Notes under the pieces: model-generated
The model's input: only the letters and a program-made list of their open reading frames with translations
The model's database searches: none
Told to the model about the DNA's origin: nothing
Part shown: in pieces, positions 10,827 through 20,510 of the stretch
Numbering within the stretch: the first letter of the stretch is position 1
Layout of the letters: each line of letters starts with the position of its first letter
Translations under genes and position numbers: made by a program
DNA from: Cellulomonas flavigena DSM 20109
Lineage (GTDB): Bacteria > Actinomycetota > Actinomycetes > Actinomycetales > Cellulomonadaceae
Assembly (NCBI RefSeq): GCF_000092865.1
Contig: NC_014151.1
Span: 2,666,001 to 2,730,000 of the forward strand
Direction: 5' to 3'
Length of the DNA: 64,000 bases

Positions 10827-12164
10827 ATGTCGTGGTGGGACCGGTTGTGGCAGTGGGAGGACGAGCACCGACAGGGCGTCGACCTCACGCTGACGTTCCT
10901 GCTGACGTTCACGCTGCTGCCGCCGTCGGTCGCGGTCGTCACCTCCGCAGGCTCCGCCGGGCGCGTCATGCTCCTGTCGCTCATCGCGCTGGGCGTCCTG
11001 GCGCCCCTGGCGTGGCGACGCACCCACCCCGCCCGCTCGATCGCGCTCGTCTACGCGGCCGCCCTGCTGCACGTCGTCGGCGGCTTCCCGGTCCTGCCGG
11101 TCGACGCGGTCGTGCCGTTCGCGCTCTACTCGACCGCGCTGCACGGCCCGCGCTGGGCGCACCGCGCCGGGATCGGCGCCGCCATCGTCGGCTCGGTCGT
11201 CGTCGCCGGCGCCCTCGCGATGCCGTACGGCCGGGCGAGCGCGTTCCTGCTCATGGTGCTGATCGCCAGCATCTTCCTCGTCGCGTGGGCGTTCGGGCTG
11301 GTGCGCCGCAGCCGGCGCGAGCACCTCGAGGCCCTCGTCGACCGCGCCGAGCGGCTCGAGGTCGAGCGCGACCAGCAGGCGATCATCGCCACGGCGGCCG
11401 AGCGCGCCCGCATCGCGCGCGAGATGCACGACATCGTGGCGCACAGCCTGTCCGTGATGATCGCCCAGGCGGACGGCGGTCGCTACGCCGCGGCGCGGGA
11501 CCCCGCCGCGGCCTCGCGCGCCCTCGGCACGATCGCGGAGACCGGCCGGGCCGCGCTCACCGACATGCGTCGCCTGCTCGGCGTGCTGCGCGAGGCGCCC
11601 GGGAGCGGCGGGCCCGCCCGCGTCCTGCCGGGCGCGCAGCCCGGTGTGCTGCCCGTGCCGACGACGCCCCCGGCGGCGACGACGCCCCAGCCCGCGGTCG
11701 AGGACGTCGAGCAGCTCGTCGCCCAGGTGCGCGCCAGCGGGATGCGGGTCTCCTACGTGCGCCTCGGCACCCCGCGCCACCTGCCGCCCGGCGCCGGGCT
11801 GACGGTCTACCGGATCGCGCAGGAGTCCCTGACCAACGTGCTCAAGCACGCCGGGCCCGACCCGAGCGTCACCGTGATGCTGCAGTGGCAGCCGGCTGCC
11901 GTGAGCCTGGAGGTCAGCGACGACGGCCGCGGCGCCGCGGCCGACTCCGACGGGCTGGGGCAGGGTCTGCTGGGCATGCGTGAGCGCGCCACGATGTTCG
12001 GCGGCACGGTGACGGCCGGCCCACGTCCCGGAGGCGGGTTCCGGGTCCGCGCGACGCTGCCCACGCCCGGCCGGCCACCGACGCCACCGTCCGACCCCGC
12101 CGACCCCGGTGCCGAGGCGCCCGCCCCGGCACCCGTCCACGACACCGGAGGAACCCGACCGTGA
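10827..12164 (+). CDS. NarL-type sensor histidine kinase
   Basis: 445 residues. Four to five hydrophobic segments lie in residues 15-165, then a coiled region (REHLEALVDRAERLEVERDQQ). HisKA_3 follows with ERARIAREMHDIVAHSLSVM (phospho-acceptor His in EMHDIVAHS), and a C-terminal HATPase domain with ESLTNVLKHAG, SDDGRGA and GQGLLGMRERA. A Pro/Thr-rich insert separates the last two. The stop overlaps the regulator start as GTGA. Membrane sensing without a large outside domain suggests an envelope stimulus, as in LiaS/DesK types; this is inference. Confidence 0.92.
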   Translation: MSWWDRLWQWEDEHRQGVDLTLTFLLTFTLLPPSVAVVTSAGSAGRVMLLSLIALGVLAPLAWRRTHPARSIALVYAAALLHVVGGFPVLPVDAVVPFALYSTALHGPRWAHRAGIGAAIVGSVVVAGALAMPYGRASAFLLMVLIASIFLVAWAFGLVRRSRREHLEALVDRAERLEVERDQQAIIATAAERARIAREMHDIVAHSLSVMIAQADGGRYAAARDPAAASRALGTIAETGRAALTDMRRLLGVLREAPGSGGPARVLPGAQPGVLPVPTTPPAATTPQPAVEDVEQLVAQVRASGMRVSYVRLGTPRHLPPGAGLTVYRIAQESLTNVLKHAGPDPSVTVMLQWQPAAVSLEVSDDGRGAAADSDGLGQGLLGMRERATMFGGTVTAGPRPGGGFRVRATLPTPGRPPTPPSDPADPGAEAPAPAPVHDTGGTRP

Positions 12165-12880
12165 CCACCCCGCCCACCGTGCGCGTCGCGCTCGTCGACG
12201 ACCAGCAGCTCGTCCGCGCCGGGTTCCGCATGGTCATCGACTCCCAGCCCGACCTCGAGGTCGTCCTCGAGGCCGGCGACGGCGCGCAGGCCGTGCGCGC
12301 GCTGGACCCGGCGGCACGCAACGTCACGGGTCCGGTGGACGTCGTGCTCATGGACGTGCGCATGCCGACCATGGACGGCCTGGAGGCGACCGAGCGCATC
12401 GTGGCGCGCGGGACCGACGACGCACCCGCCCCCCGGGTGATCGTGCTGACGACCTTCGACCTCGACGAGTACGTCCTCGCGGCCATCCGCGCCGGTGCGA
12501 GCGGCTTCCTGCTCAAGGACGCCCCGCCGGAGGAGATGCTCGCGGCGATCCGCACCGTCCACCGCGGGGACGCGGTCATCGCGCCGTCCAGCACGCGCCG
12601 CCTGCTCGAGCACCTCGTCACCGCGCTGCCCGGTGACGCGCCGGCCGCGACCGCGGACCCGGCGCACCAGGCCGTCGCCCAGCTCACGGAGCGCGAGCGC
12701 GAGGTCCTCGTCCTCATGGCCCGCGGCCGTTCCAACACCGAGATCGGCCAGGACCTGTTCGTCGCCGAGGCGACCGTGAAGACCCACGTCGGCCGCATCC
12801 TGGCCAAGCTCGGCGCGCGGGACCGGGTGCAGGCCGTCGTCGTCGCGTACGAGGCCGGGCTGGTGCGCGCGGGGTCCTGA
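12161..12880 (+). CDS. NarL/LuxR-family response regulator
   Basis: 239 residues. Receiver with VALVDDQQLVRAGF at the N-terminus, phospho-acceptor Asp in VLMDVRMPTMDG and Lys in GFLLKDAPPE. The C-terminal LuxR helix-turn-helix has QLTEREREVLVLMARGRSNTEI, ATVKTHVGRILAKLGARDRVQAV. Coupled to the kinase by a 4-base overlap. The ABC exporter genes 140 bases downstream on the same strand are plausible targets, since kinase-regulator pairs often sit beside the exporter they control. Confidence 0.94.
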   Translation: MTTPPTVRVALVDDQQLVRAGFRMVIDSQPDLEVVLEAGDGAQAVRALDPAARNVTGPVDVVLMDVRMPTMDGLEATERIVARGTDDAPAPRVIVLTTFDLDEYVLAAIRAGASGFLLKDAPPEEMLAAIRTVHRGDAVIAPSSTRRLLEHLVTALPGDAPAATADPAHQAVAQLTEREREVLVLMARGRSNTEIGQDLFVAEATVKTHVGRILAKLGARDRVQAVVVAYEAGLVRAGS

Positions 12881-13020
12881 CGCGCGGGCGTGCGCCGCCC
12901 GTCGGACCCGTGTGCGGCCACGGGATGACGCCTGCGCACGCCGGACCCACCCACGGCGGGACGCGGCGACCCCGGGCCGGGCGGGAGGCTGGGGCCACAC
13001 CCTCGAGACAGGAGCACCCG

Positions 13021-13854
13021 TTGCCGACCACCGCCCCCCGCCCCCACGACCGCAGCGCCGCCGGCGGCGCCACGCCGGCGTCCCGCGCCCGCGCGCTGAC
13101 CAAGGTCTACGGCTCGGGCGCCGCGGAGGTCCGCGCGCTCGACGGCGTCGACGTGGACTTCGCGACGGGCGAGTTCACCGCGATCATGGGCCCGTCCGGC
13201 TCCGGCAAGTCGACGCTGATGCACCTGCTCGCCGGGCTCGACGACGCGACGTCGGGCACGGTGCACCTCGGCGAGACGGAGATCACGTCGCTCGACGACG
13301 ACGCGCTGACCCGCCTGCGGCGCGACCGCGTCGGCTTCGTCTTCCAGTCCTTCAACCTGCTGCCGATGCTGACGGCCGAGCAGAACGTCCTGCTGCCGCT
13401 CGACCTCGCCGGGCGCGCGCCCGACCGCGCGTGGCTCGACACGCTCGTGACGACGCTCGGACTGCAGGCGCGCATGTCGCACCGGCCGAGCGAGCTGTCG
13501 GGCGGCCAGCAGCAGCGGGTCGCGATCGCGCGCGCCCTGGTGGCCCAGCCGGAGGTCGTCTTCGCGGACGAGCCCACGGGCAACCTCGACTCCCGCTCGG
13601 GCGCCGAGGTCCTGAGCTTCCTGCGCCGCTCGGTCCGTGAGCTGGGCCGCACGATCATCATGGTCACGCACGACCCGACCGCCGCGGCGTACGCCGACCG
13701 CGTGCTCCTGCTGGCCGACGGCCGCATCGCGGGGGACATCGCCGACCCCACGCCGGAGTCGGTGCTCGCCGGGCTCGAGGGCCTGCGCGTGCTCGAGGCC
13801 CCGGCCGGCACCGGGGCGACGCCGGTCGTCGACATCGCAGGGGGTCGGCGCTGA
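13021..13854 (+). CDS. ABC transporter ATP-binding protein, MacB/LolD type
   Basis: 277 residues from TTG 13021, chosen because GGAG lies 6 bases upstream; an upstream GTG at 12910 lacks one. Walker A GPSGSGKST, Q-loop VFQSFNLLPMLT, signature LSGGQQQRVAIARALV, Walker B VVFADEPTGNLDS and the His switch MVTHDP are all intact. It is the ATPase of an MacB-like exporter with the FtsX-type permease that follows. The stop overlaps the permease ATG as TGATG. The rare TTG start may limit its level. Confidence 0.94.
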   Translation: MPTTAPRPHDRSAAGGATPASRARALTKVYGSGAAEVRALDGVDVDFATGEFTAIMGPSGSGKSTLMHLLAGLDDATSGTVHLGETEITSLDDDALTRLRRDRVGFVFQSFNLLPMLTAEQNVLLPLDLAGRAPDRAWLDTLVTTLGLQARMSHRPSELSGGQQQRVAIARALVAQPEVVFADEPTGNLDSRSGAEVLSFLRRSVRELGRTIIMVTHDPTAAAYADRVLLLADGRIAGDIADPTPESVLAGLEGLRVLEAPAGTGATPVVDIAGGRR

Positions 13855-16427
13855 TGCTGCGGCTCACCCTCGCCCAGATGCGGCGCAGCCTGGCCCGTCT
13901 GGTCGCGGCGGGCGTCGCGATCCTCCTGGGTTCGGCCTTCGTCACCGCGACCCTGACCGCCGGTGACGTCATCACGCGCGGCGGCTACGACGCGATCACC
14001 GCGTCCTACGGGTCGGCGGACCTCGTCGTGGGGCCCGTCGAGGAGAACCTCGCCGACGTGCTCGACACCGCCCGGCGGGCGCCCGGCGTGGTGGCGACCG
14101 ACCCCTTCATCGCCGGGTGGGCGTCGTTCCAGAGCGGACGGCGCACCCTCAACCAGACGATCGTGCCCGTGCCCTCGGACCCGGGTCTCGCGTCGCTCGA
14201 GGTGGTCGCGGGGCGCGCGCCGACGACACCCACGGAGGTCGCGCTGCCCGACCGCGCGGCCGAGCGGCTCGGCATCGGCGTCGGCGACGTCCTCACCACC
14301 ACGTGGTGGGTGTGGTCCGACGAGCCGGCGCCGGCCGCCGAGCCGACCGGGCCGTCGTCGGACGAGGCCGCGGGCGACGTCGAGGACGTCCCGGTCGCCG
14401 AGGAGTCGTCCGCGACCGAGGTCACCGGGGAGGTCACGGTCGTGGGGCTCGTGTCCGACCCGCACGGCGCGTGGGCGCGGTTCGGCGGGGCCGGTACCGC
14501 GGTGACGGAGGCCGTCGTGACGTGGACCGGGGCCGAGACGCTCGACGAGGTCTACGGTGCCCGCGTGCTGGTCGCGACCGACGGGTCCCCGGCGGCCGCA
14601 CGCGCCGCGCTGACGGACGCGCTGCCGGGGATCGACGTGCGCACGCGCGACGAGGCGGCCGCGGCGTCCGTCGAGCAGTACGGCGCGGGCAACGTGGTGG
14701 TCCTCATGGTGCTGGGATTCGCCGCGGTGTCGCTGCTGGTGGCGGCGCTCGTCATCGCCAACACGTTCCAGGTCATCGTCGCGCAGCGCACCCGCATGCT
14801 CGCGCTGCTGCGGTGCGTCGGTGCGCGTCGTGGTCAGCTGCGCACGTCGGTGCTGCTCGAGGCCGCGATCCTCGGTGCGGTCGCCGGCGTGGCCGGCGTC
14901 GCGGTGGGCCTCGCCCTCGCGCAGGGCGCGCTGTCGGTGCTCAACCGGGTGCAGGACGGCGTGCCGCTGCCGCCGTTCGTCCAGCCGACACCCGGCAACG
15001 TCCTCGTCCCCGTCCTCGTGTCGGTGGTCGTGACGGTGGGAGCCGCGCTGGTGCCGGCGCACGCCGCGACGCGGGTGTCGCCCGTGGCCGCCCTGCGTCC
15101 TGCCGACGCCCCTACCGTGCGGGCCCGGCCCGGGCGCGTCCGGCTCGCGATCTCGCTGCTGCTGTCGGTCGGTGGCACCGCGGTGCTCCTCGGCGGCGTG
15201 GCGATGGCGCGCTCCGACCTCGCCGTCGACGAGATGCTCAACCTGCTCGTCGGGGTCCTGGGCGGCAGCGCGTCGTTCGTCGGTCTGCTGGTGGGGGCCC
15301 CGCTGTGGCTGCCGCACGTGGTGTCGGCCGTCGGGCGCCCGGTGTCGTCGATCAGCACGAGCGCACGGCTCGCGGCCGCCAACACGTTGCGGAACCCGCG
15401 CCGCACGTCGGCGACCAGCGCCGCGCTGGTGATCGGCGTGACCCTCGTCGTCATGATGAGCACGGGGGCCCTGTCGGCGGAGCGGACGATGGCACGTCAG
15501 ATGGACGAGGAGGGGCCGGTCGACCTCGTCGTGGTGACGGGCTCGGGCGCCGCGGTGAGCGCGTCCGTGCGCGGGCGGGTCGCCGACGTCGACGGTGTCG
15601 CGGACGTGGTCGCCACCCGGACGGCGACGGTGACCGCCGCGGACGGCGGCGACCTGAGCGTCGTCGTGGTCGACGCGCAGGACGTCCACGTGCTGCGCGA
15701 CGCGGCGTCCGCCGAGGCGCTCGCCGAGGGGCGCAGCGTCCTGCCCCGCTGGTGGGCGCGCGATGCCACGAGCCTCGTGGCCGAGGGCGAGCGGACGGCG
15801 ACGATCGACGTGCTGCCGCGCAACACCGACACCGCCCTGCTCGCGTCCCCGGCCGCGCAGGCCCTGGGGGTCGCCGACGGCGATCCCGACGCCCTGCTGG
15901 TGCGTCTCGAGGACGGGACGGACGCGGCGACCGCGATCCTCGACGTGCAGCAGGCCGTGCAGGACGACGACATGCAGGTGGAGAGCTCGGCGGCGAAGCG
16001 TCAGTCCGACGAGCGCGTCATCGAGGTGGTCCTGGCCATCGTCATCGGTCTGCTCGGGGTCGCGGTGCTGATCGCGCTCATCGGGGTCGCGAACACCCTG
16101 TCGCTGTCGGTGATCGAGCGGCGGCGCGAGTCGGCGACGCTGCGCGCCGTCGGCCTGTCGCGCCGTGGCCTGCAGGCGATGCTCGCGACCGAGGGGATGC
16201 TCATCGCGGGCGTCGGGGCCCTGGTCGGCACGGCGCTGGGGCTCCTGTACGGCTGGGCGGGCGCGTCGACGGTGCTCGGCCCGCTGGGCGACGTCCGGCT
16301 GTCGGTCCCGTGGGCGCACGTGGGCGTCGTGCTGGTGGTCGCACTGCTGGCCGGGCTGGTCGCCTCCGCGCTGCCCGCACGCGCGGCCGCACGCACACCC
16401 CCGGTCGCCGCGCTGGGCGTGGACTGA
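13854..16427 (+). CDS. ABC transporter permease, FtsX/MacB type
   Basis: 857 residues. Two FtsX-like units are seen: membrane segments near residues 15-35, about 285-310, 335-365 and 380-405, then again near 435-460, 470-490, about 530 and a C-terminal group of three. Large extracytoplasmic domains sit between them (about 40-280 and 550-720). The ending ARTPPVAALGVD is typical of the class. It partners the ATPase encoded just upstream and probably moves a lipid, peptide or lipoprotein by mechanotransmission. Substrate unknown. The two-component genes upstream suggest envelope-stress or antimicrobial export. Confidence 0.9.
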   Translation: MLRLTLAQMRRSLARLVAAGVAILLGSAFVTATLTAGDVITRGGYDAITASYGSADLVVGPVEENLADVLDTARRAPGVVATDPFIAGWASFQSGRRTLNQTIVPVPSDPGLASLEVVAGRAPTTPTEVALPDRAAERLGIGVGDVLTTTWWVWSDEPAPAAEPTGPSSDEAAGDVEDVPVAEESSATEVTGEVTVVGLVSDPHGAWARFGGAGTAVTEAVVTWTGAETLDEVYGARVLVATDGSPAAARAALTDALPGIDVRTRDEAAAASVEQYGAGNVVVLMVLGFAAVSLLVAALVIANTFQVIVAQRTRMLALLRCVGARRGQLRTSVLLEAAILGAVAGVAGVAVGLALAQGALSVLNRVQDGVPLPPFVQPTPGNVLVPVLVSVVVTVGAALVPAHAATRVSPVAALRPADAPTVRARPGRVRLAISLLLSVGGTAVLLGGVAMARSDLAVDEMLNLLVGVLGGSASFVGLLVGAPLWLPHVVSAVGRPVSSISTSARLAAANTLRNPRRTSATSAALVIGVTLVVMMSTGALSAERTMARQMDEEGPVDLVVVTGSGAAVSASVRGRVADVDGVADVVATRTATVTAADGGDLSVVVVDAQDVHVLRDAASAEALAEGRSVLPRWWARDATSLVAEGERTATIDVLPRNTDTALLASPAAQALGVADGDPDALLVRLEDGTDAATAILDVQQAVQDDDMQVESSAAKRQSDERVIEVVLAIVIGLLGVAVLIALIGVANTLSLSVIERRRESATLRAVGLSRRGLQAMLATEGMLIAGVGALVGTALGLLYGWAGASTVLGPLGDVRLSVPWAHVGVVLVVALLAGLVASALPARAAARTPPVAALGVD

Positions 16428-16484
16428 GCCACGGCCGTCGCACGGTGCGCAGGAGGGCCGCCGCGGCGACGAGCCGACCACAGC

Positions 16485-16525
16485 CCCGGGGCCGGGAGGT
16501 GCGATCCACACCTCCCGGCCCCGGG
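16485..16525. terminator. Perfect 17-bp hairpin after the ABC exporter
   Basis: 16485-16501 pairs perfectly with 16509-16525 around a 7-base loop. It lies 57 bases after the permease stop and ends 26 bases before the next gene. It has no U tract. Confidence 0.8.
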
Positions 16526-16551
16526 CCGTCGTCCCCCGACGCTCGCGCCGC

Positions 16552-19500
16552 ATGCTCCGGAGGGTGCGCGTCACCCTCCCCCACCCCTCGCTGCGCGGCC
16601 GGCACCTCGACGTCGACGTCGCGCCCGGCCTGCCCGCAGGTGACCTCCGACGCCGGCTCGCTGTGCTGACCGGCGACGCCCGCTGGGCCCGCCCCGGCGC
16701 ACGTCTCACGGTCAGCGGGCAGGTGCTCGACGACGACCACCCGGCCGGAGCGGCCCCGCTGCTGCCGGGCGCGCACCTGGCCGCGGACCCGGCACCGCAC
16801 GCCGACGTCGAGGCCACCGCCCGCTGCGACGTGCACGTCGCCGTCCTCACCGGGCCCGGCGCCGGGCGGCTCGTGCCGCTCGCGGACGGCGCGCGCGTGC
16901 GCGTCCCGGTCACGCACGACGCCGCCCCCGGCACGACGGATCGCGACGGGTCGGCGCGCGTCCGGCAGACCGACCCCGTGACCGCCCACATCGAGGTCCG
17001 CCGCCGCGGCGCGCGCGTCACGGTGCGTGCGCGCGGCACGGGCGTGCCGGCCCGGCTACGTCCTGCACCCGGACGCGCCGGGCAGTCACGGCGCGAGCGC
17101 ACCCTCCGACGCCGTCCGCGTACCTGGCCGGCGCACGCGGCGCTGCGGGTGCGGGGCACGACCCTGCAGCTGCGCGGCTGCGACGGCGCGCACCGACGCC
17201 CACGCGTCCCGCCGTGGGCCGCGGCGGGCGCGCCCGTGGCCGTGTCCGTCGCGCTGGCTGTCGCGCTCGCTGTCGCCCTGCGTCAGCCGCTCCTGCTGCT
17301 CACCGCCGTGACCGGCGTCGTCGGGCTCGTCGCGCTGCGCGGTGGACGGGCACCGGAGCCCGGCCCACCACCCGCGGACGCACCCGACGGGACGGACGGT
17401 CGACAGCTCCCGGGCCCGTCGGCAGGGGACGCGGTCACGCCGGGCGGCCCCGCGGGCCGGTCGCCGTCCGGTGCAGGGCGACGCGGCACCGACCCTCCGG
17501 AGGCGCCCCCGGGACCGGGCGGTCCCCCGGACGTCGCGGCACTGCGGCTCGCGACCTGGCGGCGGCTGCTGGACCTGGCCGGTGCGGTGCCCGGAGCCAC
17601 CGGGCCGTGGCCGCCCGACGGCACGCTCGCGGTGACCGGTGCACGGGACGCCGCGCTCGGGGTCGCCCGCGCCCTTGCCCTGCGCACCCTGGGAGCGGGC
17701 ACCCCGACGCGCCTGGTGGTGCGCACCGGCACACCGGACGACTGGCGCTGGACGCGGTGGTGGGACCCCGACCACGCCCTGCCCCCACCGGAGGAGGCGG
17801 ACGTCCTCGTCGTCGCCGACGGCGCGGACGCCGCACTCGGCGCGTGGCGCCTCGGCACTCCCCACGCCCGCCTCCTGCTGGTGGTGCCACCCGGCTCGCG
17901 CGTGCCGGCGTGGGCCCGGTGGGTCGTGCCGGCGGGTCACGGGAGCACGCTCGACGCGGCCACGGGCGGGCCGCCGGAGTGCGTCGACCCGCACGTGGCC
18001 GACGCCCAGGGGCGGGCTGCTGCTGCCCTGGCCTGGGTGCTGCGTGCAGTCGGCGCGAACGGTGGCGGGACGGCGCACGCGTCGGTCCTCGGGGACCTGC
18101 CGGGCGTCCCGGCACCCGCAGCACCCGCCGTGGCGGATGCGTGGGCCGCACCGGGGCGCCGCGGTCTCGCGACACCCGTGGGGTCGGGCCGCGGCGGCCA
18201 CCCCGTCGTCCTCGACCTCGTGCGCGACGGGCCGCACGTGCTCGTCGCCGGCACGACGGGCGCCGGCAAGTCCGAGCTGCTCACCACCGCCGTCCTCGGG
18301 CTCGCGCTCACGCACCCGCCGCGACGCCTCGCACTGCTGCTCGTCGACTTCAAGGGCGGCACGGGACTGGGGCCGCTCGCGGGACTGCCGCACGTCGTCG
18401 ACCACGTGCACGACCTCGACGTCGCCGCGGCGCGGCGCACGCTCGCCGGCCTGCGGGCGGAGCTCCGGCGGCGCGAGCGCCTCCTCGCGGCCGCCGGGTG
18501 CACGGACGTCGCCGACCTCGACCCCGCGTCACCCACCACGCCGGCGCGGCTCCTGGTGGTCGTGGACGAGCTGCGCGCGCTGGTCGACGACCTGCCCGAC
18601 GCGGCCGCGACGCTCGCGCGCCTCGCGGCGCAGGGCCGTGCGCTGGGCGTCCACCTCGTCCTCGCGACCCAGCGCCCTGCCGGCGCGGTGCCGGCGGACC
18701 TGCGCGCCAACGTCACTCTGCGGCTGGCGATGCGGGTGGCCGACGAGGAGGACTCCCGGGACGTCCTCGGCTGCCCCGACGCCGCGCACCTCGACCCCGC
18801 CGCACCGGGCGGCGCGCTGCTGCGTTCCGGGTCCGGCCCGGTCGTGTCCGTGCAGGTGGCACGCGCCCGGTACCGCCGGAACGCACCGCCTGTCCGTCTG
18901 CTCGCGTCCGTGCCGGTGCCCGGGGCCGTCGCCTGGCGCGCACCCGCGGTGGCCGACGACGACGTCGCGGCGTGGGTCGCCGCGTGCCGCGACGCCGCGC
19001 GCGACCTCGCCGGCCCTGGCGTCCCCTGGCAGCCCGCGCTGCCCGACCGCGTGGCCGCCGACGACGTCGCTCCCGCCGCGGACGGGACCGCGCTCCTGGT
19101 CGCGGTGGCCGACCTCCCCGACGAGCAACGCCGGGCGCCCCTGCGGTGGGGCGACGCGCACGGTCACCTGCTCGTCCTCGGCGGCCCGCGGTCCGGGCGC
19201 ACGACGACGCTCTGCACGGTCGGGCTGCACGCCCTGCTCGGCGGTGCGCACGTGCACGCCGTCGGCCTGCCGGACGCAGCCGTGGCCGCGCTGCGCGCCC
19301 GGGCGGACCACCTCGTGGGCACGACCGCCGCACTCGACGACGTGCACCGGACCCTCCTGCTGATCGAGCGCCTCAGCACGACCGCCCGGCCCGCGGGCGC
19401 CCCCGCCGTGGTGCTCCTCGTCGACGGGCTCGACGACCTGCTCGAACGGCTCGCGGAGCACGCCCGGGGACGGGGCGCGGACCTCCTCGCCGGGCTGCTG

Positions 19501-20505
19501 CGGCGCCCCCCGGCCGGGGTGCGCGTCGCGGCGTCGGGACCGGTCGTGCCGGCGTCGACGCGCTGGGCGGGCGGCTGCGGCCTGCGCCTCGTGCTCCCCG
19601 TGGCCGACACCGCGCTCGACGCCCAGGCAGGCGTGCCGGTGGAGCTCGCGGGGCCCCGGAGGGTCGCGGGCCGCGCGGTGGCGTGCAGCACCGAGGGCGC
19701 GTGGACGTGCCAGGTGGTCCTGCCGTCCGACGCCCCGGCACCGCAGCGTCCACGTGCGCGTGGCGCGTCCGAGCCCGCGCCCGGCCATCAGCCGCTGCGG
19801 ATCGGTGCGCTGCCCGAACGGTCGACCCCGCCGCTCACCACGACCCGGGCGCCGGCACCCGGGATCCTGCTCGGCGTCGGTGGCGACGGCCCGCACCCGG
19901 TGACGGTCGACCCCGGGCGCCCGCTCGTGGTGGCCGGGCCGCCCGGGTCCGGGCGCAGCACGGCGCTCGCCACGCTCGCCCGCGGGTGGCTCGAGGCCGG
20001 CCGGCGGGTGCTGGTGGTCACCGCCGACGAGCTACCGGGCCTGCCGGAGGACGCCGTCGCGGTGGCGCCGGCCGTCGCCCTCGCGCACCTGGACGACACC
20101 GGCGCGCGCACCTCCGACGGCACGCTCCGGCAGGCTCCGGGCGGGTCCGTCGTGCTCGCGGACGACGTGGACCTGCTCGAGCGCACGGCTCCGTCCCTCG
20201 CCGCGCGGCTCGAGCAGCTGCTCGACGAGCCGCCCGGCGCCGTCGTCGTGGGGGCGCTGACCACGACGACCGCGCACGCGGCCACCGGCTACCGCGGACC
20301 GGTGACCTCCGCGCTGCGCGGTCGGCAGGTCCTCGTGCTCGACGCGTACGGGCCCGCCGCTGCGGAGCTCCTGGGTCCGGGTGCGGCCGTGCACAGCGAC
20401 CCGAGGGCACGCCCCCCCGGTCGTGGTGTGCTGCGCCGCGACCGCGCGCTCGTGCGCGTCCAGGTCCACGCGCCCGTCGACGGGGCGTCGCGCAGTGCCG
20501 CCTGA
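16552..20505 (+). CDS. FtsK/SpoIIIE-type ATPase, EssC/EccC-like
   Basis: About 1317 residues. The N-terminal 215 residues lack clear homology to me; in EssC this place holds FHA-like domains. Two membrane segments follow (about 225-265), then a Pro/Gly-rich linker. Three ATPase modules come next. The first has Walker A GTTGAGKS near residue 567 and Walker B-like LLVDFKGGTG. The second has GGPRSGRTT (about 876), with Arg in place of the Walker Lys. The third has GPPGSGRST (about 1128), also Arg. One intact plus two degenerate modules fits type VII secretion motors. No Esx, EccB/D or mycosin gene lies beside it, so a secretion role is inference. Alternative start GTG 16564. Confidence 0.85.
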   Translation: MLRRVRVTLPHPSLRGRHLDVDVAPGLPAGDLRRRLAVLTGDARWARPGARLTVSGQVLDDDHPAGAAPLLPGAHLAADPAPHADVEATARCDVHVAVLTGPGAGRLVPLADGARVRVPVTHDAAPGTTDRDGSARVRQTDPVTAHIEVRRRGARVTVRARGTGVPARLRPAPGRAGQSRRERTLRRRPRTWPAHAALRVRGTTLQLRGCDGAHRRPRVPPWAAAGAPVAVSVALAVALAVALRQPLLLLTAVTGVVGLVALRGGRAPEPGPPPADAPDGTDGRQLPGPSAGDAVTPGGPAGRSPSGAGRRGTDPPEAPPGPGGPPDVAALRLATWRRLLDLAGAVPGATGPWPPDGTLAVTGARDAALGVARALALRTLGAGTPTRLVVRTGTPDDWRWTRWWDPDHALPPPEEADVLVVADGADAALGAWRLGTPHARLLLVVPPGSRVPAWARWVVPAGHGSTLDAATGGPPECVDPHVADAQGRAAAALAWVLRAVGANGGGTAHASVLGDLPGVPAPAAPAVADAWAAPGRRGLATPVGSGRGGHPVVLDLVRDGPHVLVAGTTGAGKSELLTTAVLGLALTHPPRRLALLLVDFKGGTGLGPLAGLPHVVDHVHDLDVAAARRTLAGLRAELRRRERLLAAAGCTDVADLDPASPTTPARLLVVVDELRALVDDLPDAAATLARLAAQGRALGVHLVLATQRPAGAVPADLRANVTLRLAMRVADEEDSRDVLGCPDAAHLDPAAPGGALLRSGSGPVVSVQVARARYRRNAPPVRLLASVPVPGAVAWRAPAVADDDVAAWVAACRDAARDLAGPGVPWQPALPDRVAADDVAPAADGTALLVAVADLPDEQRRAPLRWGDAHGHLLVLGGPRSGRTTTLCTVGLHALLGGAHVHAVGLPDAAVAALRARADHLVGTTAALDDVHRTLLLIERLSTTARPAGAPAVVLLVDGLDDLLERLAEHARGRGADLLAGLLRRPPAGVRVAASGPVVPASTRWAGGCGLRLVLPVADTALDAQAGVPVELAGPRRVAGRAVACSTEGAWTCQVVLPSDAPAPQRPRARGASEPAPGHQPLRIGALPERSTPPLTTTRAPAPGILLGVGGDGPHPVTVDPGRPLVVAGPPGSGRSTALATLARGWLEAGRRVLVVTADELPGLPEDAVAVAPAVALAHLDDTGARTSDGTLRQAPGGSVVLADDVDLLERTAPSLAARLEQLLDEPPGAVVVGALTTTTAHAATGYRGPVTSALRGRQVLVLDAYGPAAAELLGPGAAVHSDPRARPPGRGVLRRDRALVRVQVHAPVDGASRSAA

Positions 20506-20510
20506 GTCCG

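Noticed and set aside
12910..13020. A longer start for the ABC ATPase at GTG 12910
   Set aside because: It lacks a ribosome binding site and adds residues that do not look like protein; TTG 13021 has GGAG at the proper distance.
13107..17159. A 1350-codon open frame on the minus strand
   Set aside because: It is antisense to the ABC ATPase, permease and EssC-like genes and has Arg/His-rich, low-order composition, a by-product of GC-rich codons.
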